Positions 17,976 through 27,477 of a stretch of 64,000 bases of DNA are shown one piece after another. The translations under genes were made by a program, and so were the position numbers. The DNA comes from Clostridium gasigenes (lineage in GTDB: Bacteria > Bacillota > Clostridia > Clostridiales > Clostridiaceae). The notes below the pieces were generated by a model that was not told the DNA's origin, made no database searches, and saw nothing but the letters and a program-made list of their open reading frames with translations. The DNA lies in the NCBI RefSeq assembly GCF_900104115.1, contig NZ_FNJM01000001.1:265364-329363 (forward strand), read 5' to 3'. The first letter of the stretch is position 1. Every line of letters begins with the position of its first letter.

Positions 17976-19418
17976 ATGGCAAAGCTAAAATGGAATTTAA
18001 TTTTAAGTAAGAAAAGAATTAAAGATTATAAAGGTTCAAAAAAGAGTAGCGATATTAGAGATGAATTTGAAAATGATTATGACAGAATTTTATTTAGTGC
18101 TTCATTTAGGCGACTTCAAGATAAAGCACAGGTATTCCCCCTAGAAAAGCTAGATTTTGTTAGAACTAGGTTAACACATTCTTTAGAAGTTTCGTCTATT
18201 GCAAAGTCATTAGGAAGAAGTATAGGCAATAGTTTAATTGAAAAAACAAAAAATGATTCTGATAAAGTTACAATGGAAGATGTAGATGATATGTGTAACA
18301 TACTTTCTTGTGCAGGGCTTATTCACGATTTAGGAAATCCACCTTTTGGGCATTTTGGAGAAACTGCTATAAGAGAATGGTTTGAAGATAAATTAAATGA
18401 AAATAAAAATGGAACATATACATTTAAATTTAATAATTATGAATTTACCTTAGATGAGCAGGAAGCAAGAGATATTTTGAATTTTGAAGGGAATGCTCAA
18501 GGTCTTAGAATATTAACTAAACTTCATTTTGTAATTGATAGATATGGAATGAATCTAACAATGGGAGTATTAAGCTCTATTATAAAATATCCTGTTTCTT
18601 CTTTAGAAATAAAGAAGGAAAATGTTTATAGTAAAAAGCTAGGTTTTTATAAAGCAGAAGAAAAAGCTTTTAGGGAAATAGTTGAAGCCACAGGCTTATA
18701 TAATTGTAGAAATCCATTAGTATTTATATTAGAAGCTGCAGATGATATTGCTTATTTGTTAGGAGATTTAGAAGATGCTTTTAATAAGGGAATAATATCT
18801 CATGATATATTTAAATTAAGGTATGAAGAATTTCTTCAAGAAGAAGGTTATGAAGAAAAAACATTAGAAGAAAGTTTATCATTTTACCTTTCGAAAAATT
18901 ATGATATAGCAAAAGAAGAGTATGGATATGAAGACCCTGGAGAATATGCCTTGAAATCTTTTATTATTAAATTGAATAAACATTTAAGAAGTTTTGTGGT
19001 AGAAGAGTTTTTAGCTTCATATGAATTAATCATGAATGGAGAATATAACGGGGAACTTATAGGAAATTCTAAAGGAAATAAAATTTCTATATTCTTAAGG
19101 AGTATATCTAATGAATATGTATATAATGATGATAAAATAGTATCAAATGAAATAGTAGGTTACAATATGATCCATAGTTTAATGAATACTTTTATTCCAG
19201 TAGCACTAAATGAAAATGTTAAGTTATATAAAGGCTATGATGGAAAAGTATACTCACTTATTTCTAAAAATTATAGGTTTATATGTGAACATAGTATAGA
19301 ACAAGATAATTGTTCTAAGGAATATTGTAGGCTTTTATTAATAACAGATTTTATATGCGGAATGACAGATTCTTATGCTGCTTATATATATCAAGAATTA
19401 ATGGGGATAAAAGTATAA
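17976..19418 (+). CDS. dgt: dGTPase-like deoxynucleotide triphosphohydrolase
   Basis: This 480-residue cytoplasmic HD-domain enzyme hydrolyses dNTPs to nucleoside and triphosphate, helping control the dNTP pool. Diagnostic segments are FRRLQDKAQVFPLE, the metal-binding histidine in RTRLTHSLEVS (about 67) and the HD pair in IHDLGNPPFGHFGE (about 116). A later Asp in EAADDIAYLLGDLEDA (about 255) completes the metal site. The start has GGGACGA upstream. Family length and motif order fit well. It is monocistronic and converges on the TetM-like GTPase gene. Confidence 0.9.
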   Translation: MAKLKWNLILSKKRIKDYKGSKKSSDIRDEFENDYDRILFSASFRRLQDKAQVFPLEKLDFVRTRLTHSLEVSSIAKSLGRSIGNSLIEKTKNDSDKVTMEDVDDMCNILSCAGLIHDLGNPPFGHFGETAIREWFEDKLNENKNGTYTFKFNNYEFTLDEQEARDILNFEGNAQGLRILTKLHFVIDRYGMNLTMGVLSSIIKYPVSSLEIKKENVYSKKLGFYKAEEKAFREIVEATGLYNCRNPLVFILEAADDIAYLLGDLEDAFNKGIISHDIFKLRYEEFLQEEGYEEKTLEESLSFYLSKNYDIAKEEYGYEDPGEYALKSFIIKLNKHLRSFVVEEFLASYELIMNGEYNGELIGNSKGNKISIFLRSISNEYVYNDDKIVSNEIVGYNMIHSLMNTFIPVALNENVKLYKGYDGKVYSLISKNYRFICEHSIEQDNCSKEYCRLLLITDFICGMTDSYAAYIYQELMGIKV

Positions 19419-19466
19419 AAGATATAAAAAAATAGACAAGAAAATTACTATAAGGCGGAGCTAAAA

Positions 19467-19515
19467 ATAAATAATAAGTCAAAAATCCTAAGAATATTTG
19501 ACTTGTTATTTGTTT
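19467..19515. repeat. Palindromic element between convergent genes
   Basis: AATAATAAGTCAAA pairs with TTTGACTTGTTATT around a roughly 13-base loop. It belongs to the dispersed palindromic family by its inner arms and lies between the dgt stop and the end of the GTPase gene, so it probably acts as a shared terminator. Confidence 0.6.
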
Positions 19516-19528
19516 AACTATTCCTAAA

Positions 19529-21502
19529 TTATAGTGCTTTTCTTGCGTATAATATATATTTTGATCTGTTGATAGGATTAACACCTACAAAGTCTTTACT
19601 ACTACCAAGCTCTATAGGACAAGGAGAATAACCACTAAATTTAGTGCTCATAACACCACGGCCAGAGGATAGAATTCCAAGGTTAATAGGATAATTTAAA
19701 GATGTTGAAACAGGTACGCTGCCAACTACAGTAAATATACCATTAATAATAGTTGGAGAATCAAATGCTCCTCTCATTGTAACTATATCATTTAAAACTT
19801 TGCTGCTAAACATTTCAGGAACTGAAATTTTAAAATCTATTAAAGGTTCTAGAAGTGTCATACCAAGTTGAGAGAACCCTCTCATAAGGGCTATAGCAGT
19901 AGCTGTTGTGAAGTCACCAGAGCGAGAATGCATTACATGATCTTCACCATCAACTAAGGTTATTTTTAAATCAGTAACATTCCATCCATATAAGCCTTGT
20001 TTTAATAATCTATCTAAATTACTTTCAATTTCACGTCGATACCTTTGTTTTATATATTCAGTTCTAACTTCACTTTCAAATATTATACCACTGCCAAGGG
20101 GAAGAGGTTCTATTAAGAAGGTAACAACTGCCCAGCATGGCTTAGGCATTGTATAGTATTCCTCGCAATAGCCTTTAATAGAAGGGGTTTCTTTGTATAT
20201 AACAGAAGCTTCACTAAAACTAGCTTCTAAATTAAACCGTTCTTTTAATATGGTTTGGATAATTTCAATTTGAATAGCTCCAGTAATTTGGATATTTATT
20301 TCACTTTTATCTTTAATCCATTCCATATTTAAAAGAGGATCTTCAGATTGGAGAATTGTTAAGGCTTCAACTAAAGGAATATAGTCGCTAGCAATATTAG
20401 TATAAACTTTTAAAGTAAGAACTGGGTTTGCGATACTTGGCAATTTAGGGATGAAATCCTTAATGCCTAAAATATCACCAATATTACTATTAAGACCAGA
20501 AATCATAATTAATTCACCACTAGAGCCTTCTTTAATATCACAATCTTTATGATTAATTATTTTTCTCATTAAAGTTACCTTTTCTTTAATATCAGTTCTT
20601 ATATTTAAAACACTATCTCTAGCTTTTAATTTTCCACTAAAGATTTTTATATGAGAAATTTTCCCGAAAGTTTTATGGTGGGATATTTTATAAACTAAAG
20701 CAGAAAATTCTTCGTTGTCTAAATTTTTAGGGGCTGGAATATAGTCAATAAGCCCGTCTAATAATTCTTCAATACCTACACCATCAATTGCAATACCAAA
20801 AAGAACAGGATAAATTTTTGCAGCTTTTGCTTGAATAATTATTTCGGATTTAACTTTATATAAAGTTAAAGTTTCATCATAAAATTCATCTAAAATACTT
20901 TCATTTTCTTCCCCTAAGAGAACTACTATATCTTCTATAATAGAAGAGTAGTTTACATCATTAATAGAAGATATAGTAGAAAATAAATCTTTCCTGTTAA
21001 ATCCATTATCTAAAGTTTCTATTATTTGAAGTGGGATAAACCTACTAGTAAGTAGCTTTTTTATATCGTTCAAAACATTTTTAGGATCTGAACCAATTCT
21101 ATCAAGTTTATTTATAAAAAATATAGTAGGTGTGTTCATTTCTTTTAATGTATTAAAATATATTTCTGTTTGAGGTTGCACACTTTCTACAGAAGAAATT
21201 ACAACAACAGAACCATCTAATATACCAAGACTTCTTTCAACTTCACCAATAAAATCTATGTGACCTGGAGTATCTATTAAGTAGATATGAGTATCTTTAT
21301 ATTTAAAATCTATTTCAGAGGATTTAACAGATATTCCACGTTGCTTTTCTATATCCATAGAATCAGTATGAGTTGTACCTTTATCTACACTGCCAAGTGT
21401 TCTACTAGAACCACTTTTGTAAAGTAGTTGCTCAGTAACCGTAGTTTTACCAGCGTCAACATGAGCAACTATCCCAATATTTCTTATATTATCTTTAAAC
21501 AT
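19529..21502 (-). CDS. TetM-like ribosomal protection GTPase
   Basis: This 657-residue translation GTPase has the EF-G/Tet(M) layout. G1 AHVDAGKTT is at 13-21, G2 region TDSMDIEKQRGISVKSS, G3 DTPGHIDF near 76, and G4 NKLD near 131. Domains II to V follow, including LLEPLIDFKISVP and a C-terminal GRGVMSTKFSGY segment typical of the Tet group. Such proteins can release tetracycline from ribosomes. It is chromosomal-looking, lone, in the same codon style as its neighbours and lacks mobile DNA around it, so actual resistance is uncertain. The start follows GAGGAG. Confidence 0.85.
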   Translation of the reverse strand: MFKDNIRNIGIVAHVDAGKTTVTEQLLYKSGSSRTLGSVDKGTTHTDSMDIEKQRGISVKSSEIDFKYKDTHIYLIDTPGHIDFIGEVERSLGILDGSVVVISSVESVQPQTEIYFNTLKEMNTPTIFFINKLDRIGSDPKNVLNDIKKLLTSRFIPLQIIETLDNGFNRKDLFSTISSINDVNYSSIIEDIVVLLGEENESILDEFYDETLTLYKVKSEIIIQAKAAKIYPVLFGIAIDGVGIEELLDGLIDYIPAPKNLDNEEFSALVYKISHHKTFGKISHIKIFSGKLKARDSVLNIRTDIKEKVTLMRKIINHKDCDIKEGSSGELIMISGLNSNIGDILGIKDFIPKLPSIANPVLTLKVYTNIASDYIPLVEALTILQSEDPLLNMEWIKDKSEINIQITGAIQIEIIQTILKERFNLEASFSEASVIYKETPSIKGYCEEYYTMPKPCWAVVTFLIEPLPLGSGIIFESEVRTEYIKQRYRREIESNLDRLLKQGLYGWNVTDLKITLVDGEDHVMHSRSGDFTTATAIALMRGFSQLGMTLLEPLIDFKISVPEMFSSKVLNDIVTMRGAFDSPTIINGIFTVVGSVPVSTSLNYPINLGILSSGRGVMSTKFSGYSPCPIELGSSKDFVGVNPINRSKYILYARKAL

Positions 21503-21517
21503 AAAATTCTCCTCATA

Positions 21518-21540
21518 AGTTGAATAATAAAGTCTTTTTA
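21518..21540 (+). repeat. 23-bp direct repeat, copy 2
   Basis: This copy is identical to 17827-17849 and lies just upstream of the start of the minus-strand GTPase gene. It might be a shared regulatory site or duplication debris. Confidence 0.6.
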
Positions 21541-21801
21541 TCTTAATAATATAATAGCATGTTTAATTTTATCTTTCAAAGAATTATGATTTAAAGAAAT
21601 GGATTAACTTGAATAGCCGTTTTATAAGTAGTAAAGTATATCATAAACAAAGTGAATAAAAATTTCACTTTAATAGTATATTATAAATATTAAATGTTTT
21701 TTAATATTTAACATGAATACAGGATTAAATTTTATATTATAATAAAATAGAGAAAGTAAAAAGAAATTATATTTTAAAAAATTAAAATGGTGGAGGGAAG
21801 T

Positions 21802-22794
21802 ATGAAAAAAATATTAAAGTGGATAGGAATAGTGCTTTTAATAATTATCCTGCTCTTAGGTGGGTATATATATTCTATAAGAGGAAGGCTAAGCCTTTAT
21901 AAAAGCATTGGAGAAAAATATATGGAGATAGCTAAAAATCCTCCAGTTATTAATAGTATTGAAGAGTTAAGTACTATGGAGTCTATGGATTATAAGGATG
22001 TAGAATATAATAATATTAATGGTATTGTACAAACTTTAGATATATATGGCCCTAAAAAAGATATAAAAGGAGGCTCACCAGTAATTTTATATGTTCATGG
22101 GGGAAGCTGGGCTTATGGAGACAAGAGCATACCAGATGTTATTTCTCCAGTATTAGATTCTTTTAGAGATGAGGGATTTACTATAATAAGTACATCCTAT
22201 GAGTTGATGAGTGGTGAAGAAATATTTGGAAAACAAATTAGTGACGTTAAAGATACGATAAGATGGATTCACAAAAATAAAGAGAATTATGGATTTAATA
22301 CAAAGGAAATTGGTGTTATAGGAACATCATCAGGAGCTCATTTGGCATTAATGGCTACATATACTGACGATGGTGAATTTAAAGGTGATGAGGATTTAGC
22401 AGGTTTTTCATCTAAAGTAAAGTATGTAGTTGACTTCTTTGGACCTACAGATTTGAATACATTAGATTTAAGTGCTGGAGGTGGGGATATTAATGAAGCA
22501 ATAAAATCTGCAGAGGAAGAAAATAAAAAGGAAGAAGTGCTTAATACCTATAGTCCTATAAATTATGTGGGGAAAAATATGCCTAAAACCCTAATAATAC
22601 ATAGTAAGGCAGATAAAATAGTATCATATAATAATTCAGTAATATTGTATGATAAATTACAAAATACAGGTAATAAGGTAGATATGCTTACATTAGAAAC
22701 AAGTAATCATGATTTGTCTGGAGTAAAAGATGAAGAAGGTTTAGAAATAGCTATGAAAATGTTGAAGTTTATAGTTAGAAATTCACCTTTATAA
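21802..22794 (+). CDS. Membrane-anchored alpha/beta hydrolase (esterase)
   Basis: The protein is 330 residues, with an N-terminal membrane anchor (about 5-26, WIGIVLLIIILLLGGYIY) and an extracytoplasmic esterase/lipase domain of the BD-FAE/HSL type. HGGSWAYG forms the oxyanion loop near residue 92; GTSSGAH near 176 carries the nucleophile Ser. The Asp lies in SKADKIVS and the His in TSNHDLSG. The start at 21802 follows GGTGGAGGG; an ATG at 21787 lies upstream of that site. Substrate is unknown, possibly acetyl or acyl esters of cell-surface material. Confidence 0.85.
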   Translation: MKKILKWIGIVLLIIILLLGGYIYSIRGRLSLYKSIGEKYMEIAKNPPVINSIEELSTMESMDYKDVEYNNINGIVQTLDIYGPKKDIKGGSPVILYVHGGSWAYGDKSIPDVISPVLDSFRDEGFTIISTSYELMSGEEIFGKQISDVKDTIRWIHKNKENYGFNTKEIGVIGTSSGAHLALMATYTDDGEFKGDEDLAGFSSKVKYVVDFFGPTDLNTLDLSAGGGDINEAIKSAEEENKKEEVLNTYSPINYVGKNMPKTLIIHSKADKIVSYNNSVILYDKLQNTGNKVDMLTLETSNHDLSGVKDEEGLEIAMKMLKFIVRNSPL

Positions 22795-22896
22795 ATAGTA
22801 CAGACATTTAAGAAATAGAGCTTTTAAAGTGGGAAAGTGAAAGAAAATAAACTGGAATATGGGAAGTTATTTTTGAAAATAACTTATACACAAAAA

Positions 22897-22946
22897 CACC
22901 CTATAAATAAGCTTTTTTAATTGCCTATTTATAGGGTGCTTTTTTT
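22897..22946 (+). terminator. Intrinsic terminator after esterase
   Basis: CACCCTATAAATA (22897-22909) pairs with 22926-22938 and is followed by CTTTTTTT. A run of A on the left makes it usable also for the minus-strand gene at 22955. Confidence 0.85.
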
Positions 22947-22954
22947 ATAGAATT

Positions 22955-23437
22955 TTATGCATCAATAGCTTGATCTTCGTCAGGATTTGCAAATCCGAAA
23001 ATAGATCTTCTTTTGTAAATAAATAATCCTAGTAAGCCAGGTAATATTAAACTCATTAATAAGCCTATTAATGATAATATGCTAAATCCACCCACAATAA
23101 CACTGTAGATTGACCTAAGTAGTATAGCTATGAAGCATGAGTACACACCAACTTTTTTCTTGAATAATATTAATATTAAAGATATGAATATTATTATTGA
23201 GAAAACAAGAGAAATTGAGAAGTTTAATGTTGTTGCTTGAGCTAATGCAGTATCAGCTGCTGATTTAAAAAAAGTACTTCCTGATTGTGCAACAGCCTTT
23301 TGCCCTTCAATTAGTACTTGTCTCTTTTCTTCTAGATGTAATAAATTGTCAATAAGTGAATATATTCCACCTACAGAAAGTATAATATAAATAATTGAGC
23401 ATGTAAGTATTCCGCCGCCTAATTTCTTTTCTTTCAT
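22955..23437 (-). CDS. Small multispanning membrane protein, unknown function
   Basis: This 160-residue protein has about four hydrophobic segments (about 10-30, 70-90, 95-118, 125-148), with a polar loop after the first. It ends in an acidic tail, ANPDEDQAIDA. The start at 23437 follows AAGGAGG; the frame stays open for 25 more codons without a site. I did not recognise a named family. Confidence 0.75.
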   Translation of the reverse strand: MKEKKLGGGILTCSIIYIILSVGGIYSLIDNLLHLEEKRQVLIEGQKAVAQSGSTFFKSAADTALAQATTLNFSISLVFSIIIFISLILILFKKKVGVYSCFIAILLRSIYSVIVGGFSILSLIGLLMSLILPGLLGLFIYKRRSIFGFANPDEDQAIDA

Positions 23438-23585
23438 TATTTTTCCTCCTTTTAAATAAATTACAAAATATTGTATAGTTAATAATTTATCATAGTTTTT
23501 ACCATAAATCAATAAAAAAATTAATTCAAATTATTAGCTAATAAACCTATATTTCTGCATATATTTAAATATGGGGGTGAGTATT

Positions 23586-23816
23586 ATGGAAAATAAGGAT
23601 TTTAAAAGTGTTAAAGGTATGTTTTTTAGTGTTAGAAAAATAATAGCATTAGGAGTTACGGGTGTGTTTTGTTATTTAAGCATTAGTGGTAAAATAACTA
23701 GCACTGAATTTATACCGATTTTTAGTATGATAATAGGTTATTATTTTGGAAAATCGACAGCTTTAGATGGTCCAAAGAATATTAATCAAAGTGATGAAGA
23801 AAATTCTAACATATAA
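23586..23816 (+). CDS. Small membrane protein
   Basis: The protein is 76 residues with two hydrophobic segments (FSVRKIIALGVTGVFCYL and FIPIFSMIIGYYFG) and an acidic tail. The start at 23586 is preferred because GGGGGTGAG lies 7-8 bases upstream. The pattern VRKIIAL..GYYFGKS resembles small phage-related membrane proteins, but no other phage genes are nearby. Function is unknown. Confidence 0.7.
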   Translation: MENKDFKSVKGMFFSVRKIIALGVTGVFCYLSISGKITSTEFIPIFSMIIGYYFGKSTALDGPKNINQSDEENSNI

Positions 23817-23830
23817 AATTAGCAGCGGAT

Positions 23831-23892
23831 TTCTAAAAAAATAACAAGTCGATGTGCAAAATAGACTAGCATATTGGCTTGTTATTTTTAAA
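23831..23892. repeat. Dispersed palindromic element (copy)
   Basis: AAAAAAATAACAAGTC on the left pairs with GGCTTGTTATTTTTA on the right, with a roughly 25-base centre. It follows the small membrane protein gene by 15 bases. Confidence 0.75.
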
Positions 23893-24057
23893 AAGGGAAG
23901 AGCACTCTATAAATACAGTATTATTTCTAGTAAAATATATAGGTATATAGTAAACTGTTAGAGATTAGGGAACTGAAAGAAAATAGACTAGAATCCTATT
24001 AGGTATTTAAAAAAATTCCCTTTATTAGGCTAAGATACATATATGGAGGATTTATTT

Positions 24058-25011
24058 ATGAATATACAAAGTTTTTTAAAATTAGTAGAAATACAAACGA
24101 AGGTAGCAAGTGTTATTCCTTTTATGATTGGGACAAGTTATGCAATATTTAAATTTGATAATTTTAACATTAAAAATGCATTTCTAATGTTTTTAGCAAC
24201 GATATTTTTTGATATGACAACAACAGCAATAAATAATTATATGGATTATAAAAAAGCTATAAAAAAAGATGGTTATGGATATGAGACGCATAATGCTGTA
24301 GTTAGTTATAATATTAATCCTAAGACTGTGAGAGTAACAATATATATAATGTTAGTTATTGCAGCAGTACTTGGAATAGTGTTAGTTGAGAATACGGATA
24401 TTGTTGTACTAGCATTAGGAATGGTTAGTTTTACTATAGGAATACTTTATTCTTTTGGACCAATTCCAATATCAAGAACTCCATTTGGAGAAATATTATC
24501 AGGTCTTACAATGGGCTTTATAATAACATTCATATCAGTTTACATACATATATTTGATTTTAATATAATAAAAATAACCTTATCATTATCTTCAAATTTA
24601 TTAGGGTTAAGTTTAAATATTAATGAATTAGTATCAATATTCATAGTAAGCATACCCGCTATTGTAGGCATATCTAATATAATGTTAGCAAATAATATCT
24701 GCGATATAGAGGAAGATATTGAAAATAAAAGATATACATTACCTATATATATTGGTAAAGAAAACTCACTTAAGATATTTAAAGCATTATATTATATGGG
24801 ATTTATTTCTATAATAATAGGAGTAGTATTTAGAATTTCACCTTCGATATCATTAGTTACACTTATAGCATTAAAGCCAATAAATAATAATATTAAGGAA
24901 TTTATGAAATTGCAAACAAAAAAAGATACATTTATTCTTGCAGTCAAAAACTTTGTAGCAATGAATGGTATATATATAGTAACAATTATAGTTGGAATAT
25001 TTTTAGACTGA
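24058..25011 (+). CDS. MenA/UbiA-like prenyltransferase
   Basis: This 317-residue polytopic membrane protein has eight to nine hydrophobic helices and the two Asp-rich regions of UbiA-superfamily prenyltransferases: NNYMDYKKAIKKDG (about 63-76) and NICDIEEDIENKRYTLP (about 213-229). The second motif and overall length match 1,4-dihydroxy-2-naphthoate polyprenyltransferases. No other menaquinone genes are nearby, so the aromatic acceptor is uncertain. The start at 24058 has TGGAGGA upstream; an ATG at 24043 is inside that site. Confidence 0.83.
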   Translation: MNIQSFLKLVEIQTKVASVIPFMIGTSYAIFKFDNFNIKNAFLMFLATIFFDMTTTAINNYMDYKKAIKKDGYGYETHNAVVSYNINPKTVRVTIYIMLVIAAVLGIVLVENTDIVVLALGMVSFTIGILYSFGPIPISRTPFGEILSGLTMGFIITFISVYIHIFDFNIIKITLSLSSNLLGLSLNINELVSIFIVSIPAIVGISNIMLANNICDIEEDIENKRYTLPIYIGKENSLKIFKALYYMGFISIIIGVVFRISPSISLVTLIALKPINNNIKEFMKLQTKKDTFILAVKNFVAMNGIYIVTIIVGIFLD

Positions 25012-25110
25012 AAATAAATAATAGAAATTTTAAGAACATTATTAATGTAATTGAGATACATTAAGATTAGATTAGTCAATAAGTAAAGTTGATACTGTAA
25101 ATATATATAA

Positions 25111-25178
25111 GGAATATTCAAAAAAATAATAAGCCAATATACATTTCATCTTGATATATTATTTTTTTGAAATGCCTA
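25111..25178. repeat. Dispersed palindromic element (copy)
   Basis: The element runs from GGAATATTCAAAAAAATAATAAG to TATTATTTTTTTGAAATGCC, with these ends pairing. It lies just before the DUF454 gene and after the prenyltransferase gene. Its right end carries the typical ATGCCT. Confidence 0.75.
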
Positions 25179-25194
25179 ATGTGGGGGGGGAAGT

Positions 25195-25581
25195 ATGAAT
25201 AAAATTAAAAAAGGTATATACATATCTATTGGATTAATTTGTGTTGCAATAGGAGCGGTTGGTGTGGTTTTGCCGGTGCTACCTACAACACCTTTTCTAC
25301 TTTTAGCATCAGCTTGTTTTGTTAAAGGATCTGATAAATTTGATAGATGGTTTAAGGGAACAAAGTTATATAAAAATAATTTAGAAACATTTGTAAACAA
25401 TAGAAGTATGAAGATGAAAACTAAGGTAAGCATCCTTTTGTTTGCAGATGTAATGATAGCATTTCCATTAGTAATATTAGATAGTTTAATTATGAAGGGA
25501 ATATTGATTTTACTTATGCTATTTAAATATTATTATTTTATGTTCAAAATAAAAACAATTAAGATAGCTGGTGCGAAATAG
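25195..25581 (+). CDS. YbaN/DUF454 family inner membrane protein
   Basis: The protein is 128 residues with the family motif VGVVLPVLPTTPFLLLASACFVKGS near 22-46. It continues with RWFKGTKLYKNN and two C-terminal hydrophobic helices. DUF454 members are small conserved membrane proteins of unknown function. The start follows a G-rich GGGGGGGAAGT site. Confidence 0.85.
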   Translation: MNKIKKGIYISIGLICVAIGAVGVVLPVLPTTPFLLLASACFVKGSDKFDRWFKGTKLYKNNLETFVNNRSMKMKTKVSILLFADVMIAFPLVILDSLIMKGILILLMLFKYYYFMFKIKTIKIAGAK

Positions 25582-25776
25582 AATAGACTATTGTAATGGA
25601 CTGGGATTTTTTAGGGATATAACATGTAAATGGAAGCAAATATTTAAAGTTAAAGGTTAATAATCTGAAAAATCTAAATTTTTAATAAATTTTTTATTTT
25701 TTTGCAGATTTTTAGACTTATTTCTGATATAATCACCGATGTTATCGAAAAAAATGAGGATGACGGAGGGGTTTTT

Positions 25777-26396
25777 ATGGAAAAATCAACAATGCCTACT
25801 TTATTTAAAAGAATTACTTTTTATTTAATTGGAATATGTGCCATTGGCTTTGGGGTCGCAGCTATTATTAATGCGCAACAAGGTGCAGGAGCTTTTGATG
25901 CATTCATTGTTGGGGTAGCTTCAAAGACTGGATTAACAATTGGTGTTTCAATGAATATAGTTGCTGTGACTTTTTTACTTGTTGCAGCTGTAATTGAAAA
26001 AAAATTCCAAGGTTTCTTTCATTAATAACATCTGTGTTAGTTGGAATAATTATTGATTTTTGCATGTTAGTTATTTTTAAAGATATTTCGATTAATAACC
26101 AGTTTTGGCAATGGGTTCTTTTAATTAGTAGTACTGTTGTATTATCTGCTGGGATTTCATTTGCTATTAGTTCTACAATGCCACTTAGTCCAGCTGATGT
26201 TCCAGTTATCATAATGAATCAGAAATTTGGAATTAAATTGGTAACATCTAAGTTGATTTTTGATGGAATAATGCTAATTTTAGCTATATTACTTGGAGGG
26301 CCGGTGGGTATTGGAACTATTATAGTTACTCTAGGTACTGGACCACTTATTCAAATTTTAACGCCTTACACTAAACAATGGATGGATAATAATTAA
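25777..26396 (+). pseudogene. YczE/YitT-family membrane protein, frameshifted
   Basis: A start at 25777 (after GGAGGGG) opens a frame whose first 82 residues read as a YczE/YyaS-type membrane protein (AAIINAQQGAGAFDAFIVG). It ends at TAA 26023-26025. The next frame continues without a break in homology: IPRFLSLITSVLVGIIIDF, then ISSTMPLSPADVPV and a C-terminus ending at 26396. The join falls on a run of eight A (25997-26004); nine A would restore one frame of about 206 residues. This is either a true disruption, a slippage-prone switch, or a sequencing error. The family is predicted to be an integral membrane protein of unknown substrate. Confidence 0.85.
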
Positions 26397-26403
26397 AATT
26401 ATT

Positions 26404-26443
26404 TTAAATAGCTCAAAGCTAATTGCTTTTGAGCTATTTTTCT
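26404..26443 (+). terminator. Intrinsic terminator after YczE-type gene
   Basis: AAATAGCTCAAA pairs with TTTGAGCTATTT around a GCTAATTGC loop region, with a T-run at the right end. Confidence 0.8.
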
Positions 26444-26597
26444 TGTATGCTAGGATTACTGCTAGAAATTTATTATTTACTTAATTAAGTTATTGACTAG
26501 TGATAAAGTCACGTATAGAATTATAAAGATAGATAATTTTTCAAATTATTAAAAAGTCGGGCACTTAAAATTGATAATAAATATTGGGGGATAAATA

Positions 26598-27254
26598 TTG
26601 AAGAGTAATAATGTTAAGAAAGTAAAGTTCTGTATATTCATATTGTTAATGGTTATAGGGATAAGCATAGTACTTATCAATTGGAAATTTATATCTAATC
26701 TAAAAATAGAAAATATAGTTAAATTTATAAAAGAAAAAAGATACATATCAGTAATACTATACTTAGGTATATATATTATAAAACCATTATTGTTAATTAT
26801 TCCTACTAGTATGTTGGCATTAGTAGGTGGTGGATTATTTGGCCCTATTAAAGGCTTTATTTTTACAATGACTGGGTTTTGGATAGCAGGAACAATAGCA
26901 TTTTACTTGGCAAGGTCTTTAGGTAGAGAATTTGTTGCTGGAATATTAAAAAGGAAATTTAATAAGCTAGAGAGTATAATGCAAAAAAGTGGGTTTAAAT
27001 ACTTATTTATATTAAGGTTACCACCAATTATTCCGTACGATCCATTAAGCTATATAAGTGGACTAACTAATATATCATATAAAGATTTCATATTAGCTTC
27101 GTTAATAGGGGTTATTCCAGAAACTATATGCTATTCTATAATAGGCACGAGCTTTAAAAGTCCTTTAAGTCCACAATTTATAATACCTGTTATAGTATTG
27201 GTTTTATCGACATTATCTGCTAAATATTTAATTGGTAGAGGGAAAAAAGAATAG
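26598..27254 (+). CDS. VTT-domain (TVP38/TMEM64/DedA-like) membrane protein
   Basis: This 218-residue membrane protein has a VTT/SNARE-associated domain: LALVGGGLFGPIKGF, then FWIAGTIAFYLARSLGRE and RLPPIIPYDPLSYISGLTNISYKDF. Family members act as lipid scramblases or transporters in some systems. The start is TTG at 26598, with TGGGGGA 7 bases upstream. It stands alone, bounded by a strong terminator. Confidence 0.85.
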   Translation: MKSNNVKKVKFCIFILLMVIGISIVLINWKFISNLKIENIVKFIKEKRYISVILYLGIYIIKPLLLIIPTSMLALVGGGLFGPIKGFIFTMTGFWIAGTIAFYLARSLGREFVAGILKRKFNKLESIMQKSGFKYLFILRLPPIIPYDPLSYISGLTNISYKDFILASLIGVIPETICYSIIGTSFKSPLSPQFIIPVIVLVLSTLSAKYLIGRGKKE

Positions 27255-27304
27255 AATAATAATATATTTAAAATAGAAATAATATTAAGTAGAAAAGATG
27301 TCTT

Positions 27305-27335
27305 AAAAAGTCGTATAGTGTACGACTTTTTTTAT
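27305..27335 (+). terminator. Intrinsic terminator
   Basis: AAAAAGTCGTA (27305-27315) pairs with TACGACTTTTT (27321-27331), continuing into further T. It ends the VTT gene. Confidence 0.8.
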
Positions 27336-27418
27336 TGGGTAAATATATTATAATTTTATTAGAACAGGGAAGATTTAAAAAATATAGAAAAAATATAGAA
27401 AATAATAGAAAAATAATG

Positions 27419-27424
27419 TATAAT
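27419..27424 (+). promoter_or_regulatory. Candidate -10 of agr-like operon
   Basis: TATAAT stands 53 bases before the start at 27478. No convincing -35 was found; the upstream DNA is A-rich. Confidence 0.35.
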
Positions 27425-27477
27425 AATGTAATGGATTAGTAAAGAAAGAAATTAAAAAGATGAATCGGAGAGATAAA

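Noticed and set aside
19529..21502. Acquired tetracycline resistance gene
   Set aside because: No mobile element, no different base composition and no second tet gene are seen; a resident TetM-like GTPase is more cautious.
23586..23816. Phage holin-like gene as evidence of a prophage
   Set aside because: No other phage gene, integrase or attachment site is nearby, so it is kept as a small membrane protein only.
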